Origin: Petrimonas sulfuriphila | GTDB lineage: Bacteria > Bacteroidota > Bacteroidia > Bacteroidales > Dysgonomonadaceae | Reading direction: 5' to 3' (one strand) | Assembly (NCBI RefSeq): GCF_051201015.1 | Contig: NZ_JBPEHI010000009.1 | DNA: 64,000 bases | Shown here: piece by piece, positions 17,905 to 26,526 of the stretch | Layout: each line of letters starts with the position of its first letter | How positions within the stretch are numbered: position 1 is the first letter of the stretch | The notes under the pieces: model-generated | The model's input: the letters and a program-made list of their open reading frames with translations, nothing else | Databases searched by the model: none | What the model was told of the DNA's origin: nothing | Program-made: the position numbers and the translations under genes

Positions 17905-18618
17905 ATGAAACATTTCAAGGCCGACCTGCACATTCACACTTGTCTCTCTCCCTGTGGAGACTTGGAGATGAGTCCCGGCAGTATTGTGCAGACTGCCCGG
18001 GAGAAAGGGTTGGACATTATTGCCGTGACCGATCATAATTCCACCCGGAACGTGAGGCCTTGTCTCGAAATCGGGAAAGAGCTCAGCCTGTTTGTTATCC
18101 CCGGGTGCGAAGTAAATACGCAGGAAGAGGTACATTGCTTGTGCTACTTTCCCGACCTGAAAGCACTGGACAGATTCCAACAGTATTTGGACGAGAAAAT
18201 CCCGGACATCAAGAATAATCCTGAACTTTTTGGTTACCAGGTAGCAGTGGATAAGGACAATGTGATTGTATACGAAGAGAAGAGGTCGCTCTATACGGGA
18301 ATTCGGGACGATATTGAAGGTGTGCAGCAAAAAGTACATTCACTGGGAGGTGTTTTTGTCCCGGCACACATCGATCGCATGAAAAATGGCATTTACGGCC
18401 AGCTGGGATTTATTCCTGTCGATTTGCATTATGATGCCTTGGAGATTTCTAAAAGGATACATCCCGAAGATTTTCTGAGACTGCATCCCGAGCTTGTAGC
18501 GAAGAAAATCCTGCGAAGCTCCGATGCGCACTTTCTGAGCCATATTGCCAGCGTGTATACCGATTTCTACCTGGAAAGGCCGGACTGGGAAAGTTTTAAG
18601 AAAGCGTTTTATGGTTGA
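17905..18618 (+). CDS. PHP-domain phosphoesterase
   Basis: PHP-family metal-dependent phosphoesterase, about 237 residues. Metal ligands are visible in DLHIHTCLSPCG at the N-terminus, AVTDHNS (about 39-45), GCEVN, VPAHID (about 154) and SSDAHFLSHI near the end. I chose the ATG at 17905 (MKHFKADLHIH) because the family begins just before the HIH motif; an in-frame ATG at 17869 would add 12 unconserved residues. The same gene is a standard companion of sensory and bifurcating hydrogenase operons in anaerobes, but its substrate there is unknown. Overlaps the next gene by eight bases. Confidence 0.85.
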   Translation: MKHFKADLHIHTCLSPCGDLEMSPGSIVQTAREKGLDIIAVTDHNSTRNVRPCLEIGKELSLFVIPGCEVNTQEEVHCLCYFPDLKALDRFQQYLDEKIPDIKNNPELFGYQVAVDKDNVIVYEEKRSLYTGIRDDIEGVQQKVHSLGGVFVPAHIDRMKNGIYGQLGFIPVDLHYDALEISKRIHPEDFLRLHPELVAKKILRSSDAHFLSHIASVYTDFYLERPDWESFKKAFYG

Positions 18619-19177
18619 CCTGGCCATGCATATGATGGATATCGTCCAGAACGCTGTTCGGGCAAACGCGACAAAGATCGATATCGGATTCCTGGAATAC
18701 AGTCGGGATGCCACACTTACGTTTTCGGTAAATGACAACGGTTCGGGGATGACCCCCGAAACGGTAGAGAAGCTGGAGGATCCGTTCTTTACCACGCGAA
18801 CCACTCGAAGGGTAGGCCTGGGAGTGCCGTTCCTGAAAATGTCGAGCGAACAGGCAGGAGGCTCTTTGAAAGTAGTATCGAGCCCAGGGGGGGGAACCCG
18901 GATTGAAGCGGTTTACAGAACCGATAATCCCGATTGCCTCCCGCTGGGTGACCTGGCCGGATACCTGGTGTTGTTGCTGGTCGCCAATCCCGGTATTCGT
19001 TTCAGTTTCCGGTACAAGATGGACGAAAATGAATTTTCACTTGATACCGGGGAATGGACCGAGCAGGGGATCACGGAATTTTCGAAAAACGAAATGGCTC
19101 CGGCTGTAAAAGAATATATTCATGAAAACCTGAAAGAGTTATACAAGAACAGAAACACGGAGAGTTACTTGTGTTGA
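18611..19177 (+). CDS. Histidine-kinase-like HATPase protein without phosphoacceptor domain
   Basis: A 188-residue protein beginning at the ATG at 18611 (MVDLAMHMMDIVQNAVRANA); a longer frame to 18545 would run deep into the PHP gene and adds residues of no recognisable character. The GHKL ATPase fold is shown by the N box MMDIVQNAVRANAT, G1 DNGSGM, and G2 RVGLGVPFLKM with a following SSPGGGTRIE. About 80 residues after the ATPase domain carry no motif I know. No HisKA domain or receiver is present. With the RsbW-like protein and DRTGG proteins it forms the presumed signalling block. Confidence 0.86.
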   Translation: MVDLAMHMMDIVQNAVRANATKIDIGFLEYSRDATLTFSVNDNGSGMTPETVEKLEDPFFTTRTTRRVGLGVPFLKMSSEQAGGSLKVVSSPGGGTRIEAVYRTDNPDCLPLGDLAGYLVLLLVANPGIRFSFRYKMDENEFSLDTGEWTEQGITEFSKNEMAPAVKEYIHENLKELYKNRNTESYLC

Positions 19178-19201
19178 ATAATTTAATTTAAACTTACTAT
19201 T

Positions 19202-19603
19202 ATGGCAGGAATTAAAACATTGGCTGACCTGAAACGCAAACAGGAGGAAGTCAAAACCCAGATCGACCTGAGGGATAAGGCCGAAAATCCCGGGTCGCAA
19301 GTGCAGGTGAAAGTGGCGATGGCCACCTGCGGTATTGCGTCGGGGGCCAAAAATGTGATGGATTTTTTCGTGCGCGAATTGCCTAAACGCGGCATAGGAG
19401 CCGTTGTGACGCAAACCGGCTGCATGGGTTATTGCTTCGCGGAGCCTACCGTGGAGATCACTATTCCCGGAAAAGACCCGATCGTATTTGGGTATGTCGA
19501 CCCCGCTAAAGCGGATGAGATCATCGAACGTTATATCAAACAAGGTGAGTTGGTAGACGGAATTATACCGCAGAACTACAACACCATAACAAACACAGAT
19601 TAA
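19202..19603 (+). CDS. hndB: Stand-alone thioredoxin-like [2Fe-2S] protein (HndB type)
   Basis: A 133-residue [2Fe-2S] protein like the HndB subunit of NADP-reducing hydrogenases. Four cluster cysteines are visible: CGIASGAKN (C about residue 43) and GCMGYCFAEP (C-x3-C about 78-82), plus surrounding thioredoxin-fold residues. In the fusion gene at 10204 an equivalent domain is part of the N-terminus of the flavoprotein, and the HydB-like protein that follows here has one too, so this is an extra electron carrier. It starts 24 bases after the HATPase gene and is the first of four hydrogenase subunit genes. Confidence 0.9.
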   Translation: MAGIKTLADLKRKQEEVKTQIDLRDKAENPGSQVQVKVAMATCGIASGAKNVMDFFVRELPKRGIGAVVTQTGCMGYCFAEPTVEITIPGKDPIVFGYVDPAKADEIIERYIKQGELVDGIIPQNYNTITNTD

Positions 19604-19619
19604 CCGAAAATAATTACCT

Positions 19620-21458
19620 ATGAGTCAGTACAAAATACACATACTCGTTTGTGCAGGAACAGGTTGTCAGTCGTCACAAAGTGGACTGATCTACGAAATG
19701 CTGCAGGATGAACTGGACTGGAAAGGGTTGAAAGATGAGGTTCAGGTCATTAAAACCGGATGTTTTGGGTTTTGTGAGAAAGGACCCATTGTGAAGATAC
19801 TTCCCGATAATACCTTTTATACACAGGTAAAACCCGAAGATATCCGTGAAATTATTGATGAGCACATTATTAAAGGACGCAGTGTCCACCGGTTGCTCTA
19901 TCTGGATCCGGAAACCGAAGAACATATTCTGGATTCAAAACACATGGGGTTTTATAAAAAACAGCTTCGTATCGCACTGCGGAATTGCGGTACCATTGAC
20001 CCGGAAAATATAGACGAATCCATTGCACGCGATGCTTATCAAGCTCTTGGAAGGGCGTTGACCGAACTTACCCCCCAGGAAACTATTGATATCATTAAAA
20101 GATCAGGGCTACGCGGGCGGGGAGGTGCCGGTTTCCCGACCGGCATAAAATGGGAAATTGCCAGCAGGAACGATGCAGACCAGAAATACGTGGTGTGTAA
20201 TGCTGACGAAGGCGATCCCGGTGCTTTTATGGACCGTTCGATCCTCGAGGGTGACCCTCACAGTGTTCTTGAAGCTATGGCCATCTGCGGATATTGTATC
20301 GGTGCAACAAGAGGACTGATCTATATCCGGGCGGAATATCCGTTGGCTATCAAGCGCCTGAAGATTGCGATAAAACAAGCACGTGAATACGGTTTGTTGG
20401 GTGAAAATGTTTTCGGAACCGGCTTCAGTTTCGATATAAACCTTCGCTACGGCGCAGGTGCATTTGTTTGTGGGGAAGAAACCTCACTCATCCACTCGAT
20501 GGAAGGGAAACGCGGGGAGCCATCCAATAAGCCTCCATTCCCAGCGCAAAAAGGATATTTGGGAAAACCTACCAACGTGAACAACGTGGAGACGTTTGCC
20601 AATATTCCGGTTATCCTGTTAAAAGGAGCCGAATGGTTTTCTTCCATCGGAACCGAAAAGTCGAAAGGAACAAAAGTGTTTGCCCTTGCCGGAAAGATCA
20701 ATAACGTCGGACTGATTGAAGTGCCGATGGGAATTACGCTCCGTGAAATTATTTACGAGATTGGCGGAGGCATTAAAGGCGGTAAAAAATTCAAAGCCGT
20801 GCAGACCGGGGGGCCCTCAGGCGGTTGCTTGACGGAAAAACACCTGGATACGCCCATCGATTACGAAAGCCTTACGGCTGCCGGTTCCATGATGGGGTCG
20901 GGTGGCATGATCGTGCTCGACGAAGACGATTGCATGGTTTCCGTTGCGAAATTCTACCTCGACTTTATTGTGGAAGAGTCGTGCGGAAAGTGCGCTCCCT
21001 GCCGTATCGGTAACAAACGCTTATACGAAACGCTGGAGCGGATCTGCGACGGAAAAGGAACCGGGGAAGATTTGGAAAAACTCGAAAACCTTTCCAGCGT
21101 GATTAAAGACACTTCGTTGTGCGGGCTGGGACAAACATCCCCCAATCCGGTACTGTCGACGCTGAATAATTTTCAGGAAGAGTACAGAGAACACGTCTTC
21201 GATAAAAAATGCCGGTCGGGCAAATGCAGGAACCTGCTTTATTATGTCATTGATGATGAGAACTGCGTCGGCTGCATGGCTTGTGTGCGGTCTTGCCCCG
21301 TTAATGCCATCACCGGAGCCAAGAAACAGACCCACTTTATTCATCAGGATAAATGCATCAAGTGCGGTGCCTGTATGGAGAAATGCCAATTCGATGCCAT
21401 AAGCCTGAAATCGGATTACAAGATTGGCACTTCGGTGCCCGACACTGCCGACATCTAA
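19620..21458 (+). CDS. hydB: HydB/HndC-type NAD(P)H-binding flavoprotein of the second hydrogenase
   Basis: FMN-containing electron-bifurcating subunit. N-terminal thioredoxin-like [2Fe-2S] domain (CAGTGCQSSQ, then KTGCFGFCEKGP), NuoF core with RGRGGAGFPTG (about residue 164), GAGAFVCGEETSL and the [4Fe-4S] ligands ESCGKCAPC (about 453), then the C-terminal tandem ferredoxin domain CVGCMACVRSCP and CIKCGACMEKC. This is the conventional 612-residue arrangement, unlike the fusion at 10204. It follows hndB after 16 bases and precedes hydA by 19 bases. NAD rather than NADP preference cannot be judged from the sequence alone. Confidence 0.95.
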   Translation: MSQYKIHILVCAGTGCQSSQSGLIYEMLQDELDWKGLKDEVQVIKTGCFGFCEKGPIVKILPDNTFYTQVKPEDIREIIDEHIIKGRSVHRLLYLDPETEEHILDSKHMGFYKKQLRIALRNCGTIDPENIDESIARDAYQALGRALTELTPQETIDIIKRSGLRGRGGAGFPTGIKWEIASRNDADQKYVVCNADEGDPGAFMDRSILEGDPHSVLEAMAICGYCIGATRGLIYIRAEYPLAIKRLKIAIKQAREYGLLGENVFGTGFSFDINLRYGAGAFVCGEETSLIHSMEGKRGEPSNKPPFPAQKGYLGKPTNVNNVETFANIPVILLKGAEWFSSIGTEKSKGTKVFALAGKINNVGLIEVPMGITLREIIYEIGGGIKGGKKFKAVQTGGPSGGCLTEKHLDTPIDYESLTAAGSMMGSGGMIVLDEDDCMVSVAKFYLDFIVEESCGKCAPCRIGNKRLYETLERICDGKGTGEDLEKLENLSSVIKDTSLCGLGQTSPNPVLSTLNNFQEEYREHVFDKKCRSGKCRNLLYYVIDDENCVGCMACVRSCPVNAITGAKKQTHFIHQDKCIKCGACMEKCQFDAISLKSDYKIGTSVPDTADI

Positions 21459-21477
21459 CACCTAAAAAACTAAAAAT

Positions 21478-23253
21478 ATGATAGAACTCACCATAGACAA
21501 CAAAAGAATAACGGTGGAACCGGGAACCACCATTTTAAAAGCTGCCCGGCAAGCAGGTATCGAAATTCCGACGCTGTGCCACTTTGAAATGTGCGACATG
21601 GGTATAGAAAACAAACCCGGGGGATGCCGCATATGTGTGGTGGAAGTGGAAGGACGCAGGAACCTTGCTCCATCGTGTGTGACCGAGGCGCAGAACGGAA
21701 TGGTCATAAACACGCACAACATCCGCGTGCTAAACGCACGAAAAACCGTGTTGAAGCTGATCATCTCAGACCATCCCTTCGATTGTCTCGTGTGTGCGAA
21801 ATCGGGACAATGCGAACTGCAGCACCTGGCTACACAGTTTGGCATCCGGAGCATGCCCTACGGCGGCGAACAGTCGCACTACAGAAAAGATACCTCCCCT
21901 TCCATCATTCGCGATGTGGATAAATGTATATTGTGCCGCCGCTGCGAAATGGTTTGTAACGAAGTGCAAACCGTCGGTGCCCTTTCGGCGGTCAATCGCG
22001 GATTTATGGCAGTGGTGGCTCCTGCTTTCGAAATGAACCTCGAAAAGTCTCCCTGTACCTATTGCGGGCAGTGTGTCTCGGTTTGCCCGACGGGAGCGCT
22101 TACCGAGGTAGACCACAGCAACGAGGTGCTTCGTGCGTTATCGAATCCGAAGAAAACGGTGGTGGTGCAAACCGCACCGGCCGTACGCGCAGCGCTGGGA
22201 GAAGAATTCGGACTGGAGCCGGGAACGCTGGTCACCGGGAAGCTGGTGGCGGCACTTCGCCGGCTCGGTTTCGATTACGTTTTCGATACCGATTTCAGCG
22301 CCGACCTCACCATCATGGAAGAGGGAACGGAATTGCTGAACCGCCTCAAAGGACATTTGGCCGGAGATCCCAACGTCCGGATTCCGTTGCTGACATCCTG
22401 CTGTCCGGGTTGGGTGAATTTCTTTGAACACAATTTTCCCGATCTGTTGGATGTACCATCAACGGCAAAGTCGCCGCAGCAAATGTTTGGTGCAATTGCT
22501 AAATCCTATTTTGCCGAAAAGATCGGTGTGAGCCGTGAAGACCTGATTGTGGTTTCCATTATGCCTTGCCTGGCCAAGAAGTACGAATGCCAGCGCGACG
22601 AATTCAAGGTAGACGGCAATCCCGATGTGGATTATTCCATTTCCACGCGTGAACTGGCTGCTTTCATCAAGCAGGCAAACATCGACTTCCTGGGGTTGCC
22701 CGATGAGGAGTTCGACGACCCTCTCGGCGAATCGTCGGGTGCAGGTGTTATTTTCGGAAACACCGGAGGCGTTATCGAGGCCGCCTGTCGCACGGCTTAC
22801 GAACTCTACACGGGCAAAACCCTCGATAAGGTGGAGTTTCATGAATTGCGCGGTATGGAAGGTATTCGTTCCGCAACAGTGGATTTCGACGGATTGAAAC
22901 TGAATATCGGAATCGCGCACGGATTGGGTAATGCCCGTAAGTTACTGGACGAGGTCCGTGCCGGAAAATCGCAGTATCATGCCATTGAAATCATGGCTTG
23001 CCCCGGAGGATGCATCAGTGGAGGTGGACAGCCTTACACACACCTGAAGGAAGAGATACTGGTGAAACGCACCGCAGCCCTGTATACGGAAGATCAACGC
23101 AAGGCCATCCGTAAATCGCATGAGAACCCATCGATCATCAAGCTCTATAACGAGTTTTTGGGCGAGCCGGGTAGCCACAGGGCCCACAGCCTGCTCCATA
23201 CGGAATATTTTCCGAAGAGCAATGAGGTAACCATTTCGTTGAACAATCATTAA
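21478..23253 (+). CDS. hydA: [FeFe]-hydrogenase catalytic subunit of the second hydrogenase
   Basis: Catalytic subunit of an NAD(P)-linked, probably electron-bifurcating hydrogenase of 591 residues. Cofactor domains in order: [2Fe-2S] (CHFEMCDMGIENKPGGCRIC), His-Cys3 (HPFDCLVCAKSGQC), two [4Fe-4S] (CILCRRCEMVC; CTYCGQCVSVCP), and the H-cluster domain with canonical L1 TSCCPGW (306-312), L2 MPCLAKKYE and L3 EIMACPGGCISGGGQP. The small-subunit tail KSHENPSIIKLYNEF...HSLLHTEYF is present. All H-cluster ligands and the proton-relay cysteine are there, so this is expected to be fully active. Maturases HydEFG are not in the window. Confidence 0.96.
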   Translation: MIELTIDNKRITVEPGTTILKAARQAGIEIPTLCHFEMCDMGIENKPGGCRICVVEVEGRRNLAPSCVTEAQNGMVINTHNIRVLNARKTVLKLIISDHPFDCLVCAKSGQCELQHLATQFGIRSMPYGGEQSHYRKDTSPSIIRDVDKCILCRRCEMVCNEVQTVGALSAVNRGFMAVVAPAFEMNLEKSPCTYCGQCVSVCPTGALTEVDHSNEVLRALSNPKKTVVVQTAPAVRAALGEEFGLEPGTLVTGKLVAALRRLGFDYVFDTDFSADLTIMEEGTELLNRLKGHLAGDPNVRIPLLTSCCPGWVNFFEHNFPDLLDVPSTAKSPQQMFGAIAKSYFAEKIGVSREDLIVVSIMPCLAKKYECQRDEFKVDGNPDVDYSISTRELAAFIKQANIDFLGLPDEEFDDPLGESSGAGVIFGNTGGVIEAACRTAYELYTGKTLDKVEFHELRGMEGIRSATVDFDGLKLNIGIAHGLGNARKLLDEVRAGKSQYHAIEIMACPGGCISGGGQPYTHLKEEILVKRTAALYTEDQRKAIRKSHENPSIIKLYNEFLGEPGSHRAHSLLHTEYFPKSNEVTISLNNH

Positions 23254-23262
23254 AGAAAGTAT

Positions 23263-23808
23263 ATGAGCCAGAAAACAGATATAGCACCGGCAGTCTTTAA
23301 ATACATGCCTGAAGAGAGAGACGTGTTTAAAGTAAAGGTAAACCTGCCTCAAGAGAAGATAGACATCATTAACCGGATCTGTGAATCGTTCGATAATGAT
23401 CCCGGCGAGCTGATCAACGTTTTGCACGAAGCACAGCACGAATTCGGATACCTGCCGGCAGAAGTCCAGGATGTGGTTGCGCATAACCTGAAAGTTTCCG
23501 TGGCACACGTGTATGGTGTGGTAACCTTCTATACCTATTTCACCATGATTCCCAAGGGCGAGTTTCCTATCTCCGTTTGTACGGGAACAGCCTGTTACGT
23601 GCGTGGTGCGGAAAAGGTGCTCGAAGAATTTAAGAAAGAACTGAACATAAAGGTGGGCGAAACCACACCGGATGGCAAGTTCTCCATCAATTGCCTGCGT
23701 TGTGTGGGCGCGTGCGGGCTAGCACCCGTAGTGCTGGTTGGCGAACGGGTTTACGGACGTGTTTCACCCGACGGGGTAAAGAATATTTTGGACGAGTACA
23801 GGAAATAA
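23263..23808 (+). CDS. hydC: NuoE-like [2Fe-2S] subunit (HydC/HndA) of the second hydrogenase
   Basis: A 181-residue NuoE-family subunit that shuttles electrons within the HydABC complex. Helical N-terminus with GELINVLHEAQHEFGYLPAEVQ, then HVYGVVTFYTYFTM, ligands CTGTAC (C-x4-C, about residues 107-112) and CVGAC (C-x3-C, about 147-151). It is the last gene of the hydrogenase locus, nine bases past hydA. The next gene on the opposite strand ends one base away, and no terminator hairpin is visible between them. Confidence 0.94.
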   Translation: MSQKTDIAPAVFKYMPEERDVFKVKVNLPQEKIDIINRICESFDNDPGELINVLHEAQHEFGYLPAEVQDVVAHNLKVSVAHVYGVVTFYTYFTMIPKGEFPISVCTGTACYVRGAEKVLEEFKKELNIKVGETTPDGKFSINCLRCVGACGLAPVVLVGERVYGRVSPDGVKNILDEYRK

Positions 23809-23809
23809 G

Positions 23810-25009
23810 CTACCGTAACCCATCCAGTCCCTGCTTTAAATCGGCAATGATGTCTGTGGCATTTTCCAGCCCTACAGACAGACGGATAAGCCCGTCGCTG
23901 ATGTCGCCGGCCAGCCTCTCTTCGGGTGAATACGCGGAGTGAGTCATGCTGGCCGGATGCTGAATGAGGGTTTCGGCATCCCCCAGGCTTACTGAAATGG
24001 TCAAAAGCTGCAATCTGTTAAGCAGTTTTTTGCCGGCCTCGATCCCTCCTTTTACTTCAAAAGAGATGATGGCCCCCGGTAACGACATCTGCTTTTTTGC
24101 CAGTTCAGCCTGCGGAAACGATGCTAATCCTGGAAACAGGACCGTTTCAACGGCTGCGTGCTTTTCCAGGAATTCTGCCACCTTTTGTGCGTTCTCGCAG
24201 TGTTTCTCCATCCGTATCTCAAGTGTTTTTAGCCCGCGTGCAATCAGAAAGGCATCGAAAGGGCTCAGGCTGGCTCCCGTCATGTCCTTTATACCGACAA
24301 GCCGGACCCTGTCGATAAATTCTTTCTTTCCGACAACAAAACCCGCAATGACATCGCCGTGCCCGTTAAGGTATTTGGTTGCCGAGTGAACAACAACATC
24401 CGCGCCCCATTCTATCGGACGTGTGATGTAGGGTGTGGAAAAGGTGTTGTCGACCATCAACAGGCAATCAGGTTTCCGGTGGACTATTCCCGCTATTGAC
24501 GGTAAATCCGCAATGTAAAGGGTCGGGTTAGCCGGGGTTTCCAGGTAAACGAGCCGGGTGTTGGGGCGCAGGACCGATTCAATGTTCCGGGGATCGCGGA
24601 TATCTACAAACGACACCTCAATACCGTATCGGGTGATTCCGTGTTTCAGGTAGGCGAAAGTGCATCCGTAAAGCGTTTTTGAGGCGATAATGTGATCGCC
24701 CTGTTCCACACACGACCAAATGGCCGATGTGATGGCGCCCATCCCCGAAGCAGCGGAAACACAGGCTTCCCCGCCTTCCAGTAACCGGACTTTTTCCTCC
24801 ACCGCGCTACAGGTAGGATTGCCTAGGCGGGTGTAAATATAGCCTTCTTCTTCCAGGGTAAACCGACGTCCACCTTGTTCTGCGGTTTCAAAAGTAAATG
24901 CCGAGGTTTGATAGATAGGGTCGCAAAGGGAACCGAACTGATTTTTTTGACGGCCTCCGTGTATGGCTTTTGTTGCGAATCCCGCTTGGTTAACTGGGTA
25001 GTTGTGCAT
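23810..25009 (-). CDS. megL: Methionine gamma-lyase
   Basis: PLP enzyme of the Cys/Met metabolism family, 399 residues. It would split methionine into methanethiol, ammonia and 2-oxobutyrate, which feeds fermentation. Family features: YTRLGNPTCSAVEEK, the PLP-lysine region VVHSATKYLNGHGDVIAGFV, and SVSLGDAETLIQHPASMTHS. The cysteine in KTLYGCTFAYL matches the position that marks methionine gamma-lyases and is usually another residue in cystathionine gamma-synthases or lyases; that is why I prefer this name. Two overlapping minus-strand boxes of TAnnTTTG type (25031-25048) lie just upstream of the start. Confidence 0.87.
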   Translation of the reverse strand: MHNYPVNQAGFATKAIHGGRQKNQFGSLCDPIYQTSAFTFETAEQGGRRFTLEEEGYIYTRLGNPTCSAVEEKVRLLEGGEACVSAASGMGAITSAIWSCVEQGDHIIASKTLYGCTFAYLKHGITRYGIEVSFVDIRDPRNIESVLRPNTRLVYLETPANPTLYIADLPSIAGIVHRKPDCLLMVDNTFSTPYITRPIEWGADVVVHSATKYLNGHGDVIAGFVVGKKEFIDRVRLVGIKDMTGASLSPFDAFLIARGLKTLEIRMEKHCENAQKVAEFLEKHAAVETVLFPGLASFPQAELAKKQMSLPGAIISFEVKGGIEAGKKLLNRLQLLTISVSLGDAETLIQHPASMTHSAYSPEERLAGDISDGLIRLSVGLENATDIIADLKQGLDGLR

Positions 25010-25188
25010 AGTGTACGGTATTTAAATAATCAAAATTACACAAATTTATAACAAATTGATTATATAATGGGAGGGAAACAATAATTTTTTTGCCGAGTTT
25101 AAGCATTAAGTCAAGATGCCGATACTGCCGGAGAAAAGTTTCAAAAGCTAAAAACAGACAAATGTATGCATGTCACGCATATTTTGCT

Positions 25189-25196
25189 TAAATTTG
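25189..25196 (+). promoter_or_regulatory. Candidate -7 box for glyA-recG
   Basis: TAAATTTG matches TAnnTTTG and lies 38 bases upstream of glyA in the 225-bp divergent gap after megL. No good TTG is seen at the -33 distance. Confidence 0.45.
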
Positions 25197-25234
25197 CAGG
25201 AAAAAACGGCTAAAACAATATAAATCAACAATAG

Positions 25235-26515
25235 ATGAAACGAGACACACAGATTTTCGAAATTATCGAACAGGAAAAATTACGTCAGTTAAAGGGAATA
25301 GAACTTATCGCTTCGGAGAACTTCGTAAGTGATCAGGTGATGCAGGCAATGGGGTCCGTCCTTACCAACAAGTATGCCGAAGGTTATCCGGGCAGGCGTT
25401 ACTACGGCGGTTGCGAGGTGGTGGATTTAGGTGAGCAATTGGCTATCGACCGCCTGAAGAAGTTGTTCAATGCCGAGTGGGCCAATGTGCAACCGCACTC
25501 GGGTGCACAGGCAAATGCAGCCGTTTTTCTGGCTTGCCTGAAAGCGGGAGACAAGTTCCTCGGACTCAACCTTTCGCACGGTGGACACCTTTCACACGGT
25601 TCACCGGTAAACTTTTCCGGTTTGATGTTTCAGGCACTGGAATACAACGTCCGGGAGGACAATCAGCAAGTGGATTACGACCAATTGGAATCGGTTGCGC
25701 GTGCCGAACGCCCAAAACTGATCATCGCCGGAGCATCAGCCTATTCGCGTGAATGGGATTATGCCCGTATCCGCAAAATCGCCGATGAAATCAAGGCCCT
25801 GTTCATGGTGGATATGGCGCATCCTGCCGGACTGATCGCCGCCGGATTGCTGGACAACCCGTTAAAATATGCGCACATAGTAACCTCTACTACCCACAAA
25901 ACGCTTCGCGGCCCGCGCGGAGGCATTATTTTAATGGGACAGGATTTCGAGAACCCGTGGGGGTTAAAAACGCCGAAGGGAGAAGTGAAAATGATGTCGG
26001 CACTGTTGGATTCGGCCGTTTTTCCGGGAATGCAGGGAGGTCCGCTGGAACACGTCATTGCTTCCAAAGCCGTGTCGTTTGGCGAAGCGTTGGATTCCGA
26101 GTTCAAAACCTACCAGGCACAGGTGAAAAGGAATGCAGCCGTTATGGCCCAGGCATTTGCGGATAAAGGTTACAAAGTAGTGTCGGGAGGTACGGACAAC
26201 CACATTGTTTTGGTGGATTTGCGGACGAAGTTCCCTGCTCTGACCGGAAAAGTGGCGGAGAAAGTGCTTGTGGAAGCCGATATCACGACCAACAAAAACA
26301 TGGTCCCGTTCGATAGCCGCAGCCCGTTCCAGACCTCCGGATTGCGTTTTGGAACACCAGCAATCACGACCCGTGGAGCGAAAGAATCGCTGATGGGTGA
26401 TATTGTGGAAATGATCGACACGGTGCTTGCCGACGTGGAAAACGACAAGACAATAGCATCGGTTCGTGAAAAGGTGAATGCTACTATGAAGCAATTCCCG
26501 TTGTTCGCGTGGTAG
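25235..26515 (+). CDS. glyA: Serine hydroxymethyltransferase
   Basis: PLP enzyme that converts serine and tetrahydrofolate to glycine and methylene-tetrahydrofolate, the main source of one-carbon units. 426 residues, normal length. Clear signatures: KGIELIASENFVS near the start, NKYAEGYPGRRYYGGCEVVD, LSHGGHLSHGSPVNFSG, and TSTTHKTLRGPRGGIIL with the PLP-binding lysine. RecG follows after 11 bases on the same strand, so the two are probably co-transcribed. Confidence 0.97.
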   Translation: MKRDTQIFEIIEQEKLRQLKGIELIASENFVSDQVMQAMGSVLTNKYAEGYPGRRYYGGCEVVDLGEQLAIDRLKKLFNAEWANVQPHSGAQANAAVFLACLKAGDKFLGLNLSHGGHLSHGSPVNFSGLMFQALEYNVREDNQQVDYDQLESVARAERPKLIIAGASAYSREWDYARIRKIADEIKALFMVDMAHPAGLIAAGLLDNPLKYAHIVTSTTHKTLRGPRGGIILMGQDFENPWGLKTPKGEVKMMSALLDSAVFPGMQGGPLEHVIASKAVSFGEALDSEFKTYQAQVKRNAAVMAQAFADKGYKVVSGGTDNHIVLVDLRTKFPALTGKVAEKVLVEADITTNKNMVPFDSRSPFQTSGLRFGTPAITTRGAKESLMGDIVEMIDTVLADVENDKTIASVREKVNATMKQFPLFAW

Positions 26516-26526
26516 AATTGCAATAG

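Noticed and set aside
23263..23942. Possible overlapping gene in another frame at the hydC/megL junction
   Set aside because: Both real genes are well supported and abut; the additional frames lack any family similarity.
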